Made by a program: the position numbers and the translations under genes
The notes under the pieces: generated by a model
The model's database searches: none
The model's input: the letters and a program-made list of their open reading frames with translations, nothing else
Told to the model about the DNA's origin: nothing
Shown: piece after piece, positions 63,434-64,000 of the stretch
How the letters are laid out: each line of letters starts with the position of its first letter
Numbering within the stretch: the first letter of the stretch is position 1
Origin: Lentzea guizhouensis
GTDB lineage: Bacteria > Actinomycetota > Actinomycetes > Mycobacteriales > Pseudonocardiaceae
Assembly: GCF_001701025.1 (NCBI RefSeq)
Contig: NZ_CP016793.1
Span: 2,604,001 to 2,668,000 of the forward strand
DNA length: 64,000 bases
Direction of reading: 5' to 3'

Positions 63434-64000
63434 TTAGATCGAACGCATGTTCGAGTTGCCCACAGAGTTGTCCCCACCTGTGGACAACTTCCGGCCCGTG
63501 GCCAGCATCAACAGCTCCGGCGCAGGTAGATCGGGTACTCCGATCTCACGGAAACGCTTGCGCGCACCCCAGAACGGGCTCTTCAACACGTGTTCCAGCG
63601 CGGCCTGAGCCGGCTCGAGGGGCATCTCGCGAACGCGGCCCAGCGGGCGGGCGATGTCTTGGCCGTGGACGAGGAAGTCCACCAACGGGTCGATCGGAGC
63701 GGCCATCGGTGCCCGCTTCGGCGACGCCGCCGTCTCGCGGATCTGCGCGATCAGCTCCGAGCGGGTGAACCGTGCGGCGATCTCGCGCGCACGGCGGTCC
63801 TCCATGCGTTCCCAGTCGAATCGCGCCTTGACGATGCCCGACAGCACGTCGCCCCAGCCGGTGCGGGTGGACGTGGTCAGATGGGCGGCCATCTCCTGCA
63901 CGGTCCAGCCGGTGCAGAGGGTCTCCTGGCGCCATTCGGCGTCGGTCAGGTCTTCGAGCAGGCCGGCGACGCCGAGGCGTTCGGCCTCCAGCCACTTCAT
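63434..64000 (-). CDS. Maleylpyruvate isomerase/DinB-like (MDMPI) family protein
   Basis: The frame from an ATG at the very edge of the window encodes 188 aa: MKWLEAERLGVAGLLEDLTD, TLCTGWTVQEMAAHLTTSTR and PIDPLVDFLVHGQDIARPLG. These give the MDMPI pattern with metal-binding His residues (AAHLT and VHGQD). The fold is typical of mycothiol-dependent enzymes. The start may lie further upstream, outside the window. Confidence 0.85.
   Translation of the reverse strand: MKWLEAERLGVAGLLEDLTDAEWRQETLCTGWTVQEMAAHLTTSTRTGWGDVLSGIVKARFDWERMEDRRAREIAARFTRSELIAQIRETAASPKRAPMAAPIDPLVDFLVHGQDIARPLGRVREMPLEPAQAALEHVLKSPFWGARKRFREIGVPDLPAPELLMLATGRKLSTGGDNSVGNSNMRSI

Overview
The window is high-GC actinomycete DNA. 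GTG starts, ATGA/GTGA stop-start overlaps, an AfsR/SARP regulator, a mycothiol-dependent-type enzyme and the dnaX-ybaB-recR...leuA...asd-lysC neighbourhood suggest a Pseudonocardiaceae member (Lentzea, Saccharothrix or Amycolatopsis type). The family assignment is inference.

Region 1 (1-9.0 kb) is accessory DNA. Two paralogous membrane-anchored pentapeptide-repeat genes flank a Fic AMPylase gene. The left one runs off the window edge on the minus strand. A convergent gene follows, built of near-identical 159-bp tandem repeats, with a small hypothetical gene upstream of it.

Region 2 (about 9.0-29.25 kb) is an actinomycete integrative and conjugative element (AICE, pSAM2-like). Its right end lies at a tRNA-Pro(CGG) gene next to a tyrosine integrase and an excisionase-like gene. 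At the left, a GntR/HutC repressor and a PP2C-like phosphatase face a long rightward gene train across a control region with palindromic operators (TCTGTATACAGA). The train encodes tiny CxxC proteins, a RapZ C-terminal-like protein, a HIT hydrolase, a NUDT9-like Nudix hydrolase, a DUF2637/SpdB-like membrane protein and an FtsK-type TraB translocase. Directly after traB lie clustered CGGGGAAG octamers that look like a TraB recognition (clt) site. A C5 DNA methyltransferase, a second PP2C-like protein, a hairpin-dense non-coding stretch, a decayed lipoprotein operon and a PrimPol-plus-helicase replication module follow. Two arrays of GCGGGTTTG repeats may be replication iterons. I could not find the left attachment site, so the element may include region 1 or extend beyond the window.

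Region 3 (29.27-64 kb) is chromosomal backbone: a metallophosphoesterase, a YqeY protein, an MFS transporter, gluconokinase, a methyltransferase, an ADP-ribosylglycohydrolase fusion, asd-lysC, a GT-C glycosyltransferase, a nitroreductase, a Nudix hydrolase, leuA with a leucine-codon leader peptide, a secreted phosphoesterase, a DedA/TetR pair with overlapping 3' ends, a dipeptide ABC transporter operon, a SARP regulator, a P-loop kinase, recR, ybaB, dnaX, the SRP RNA and an MDMPI-family protein. dnaX seems to change reading frame twice in its proline-rich tail, which is either sequence error or real divergence.

Several genes here were found by direct translation of short or edge-truncated frames, namely 1-1310 minus, 12311-12478, 12695-12856, 18326-18493, 23186-23326 minus and 42419-42478.
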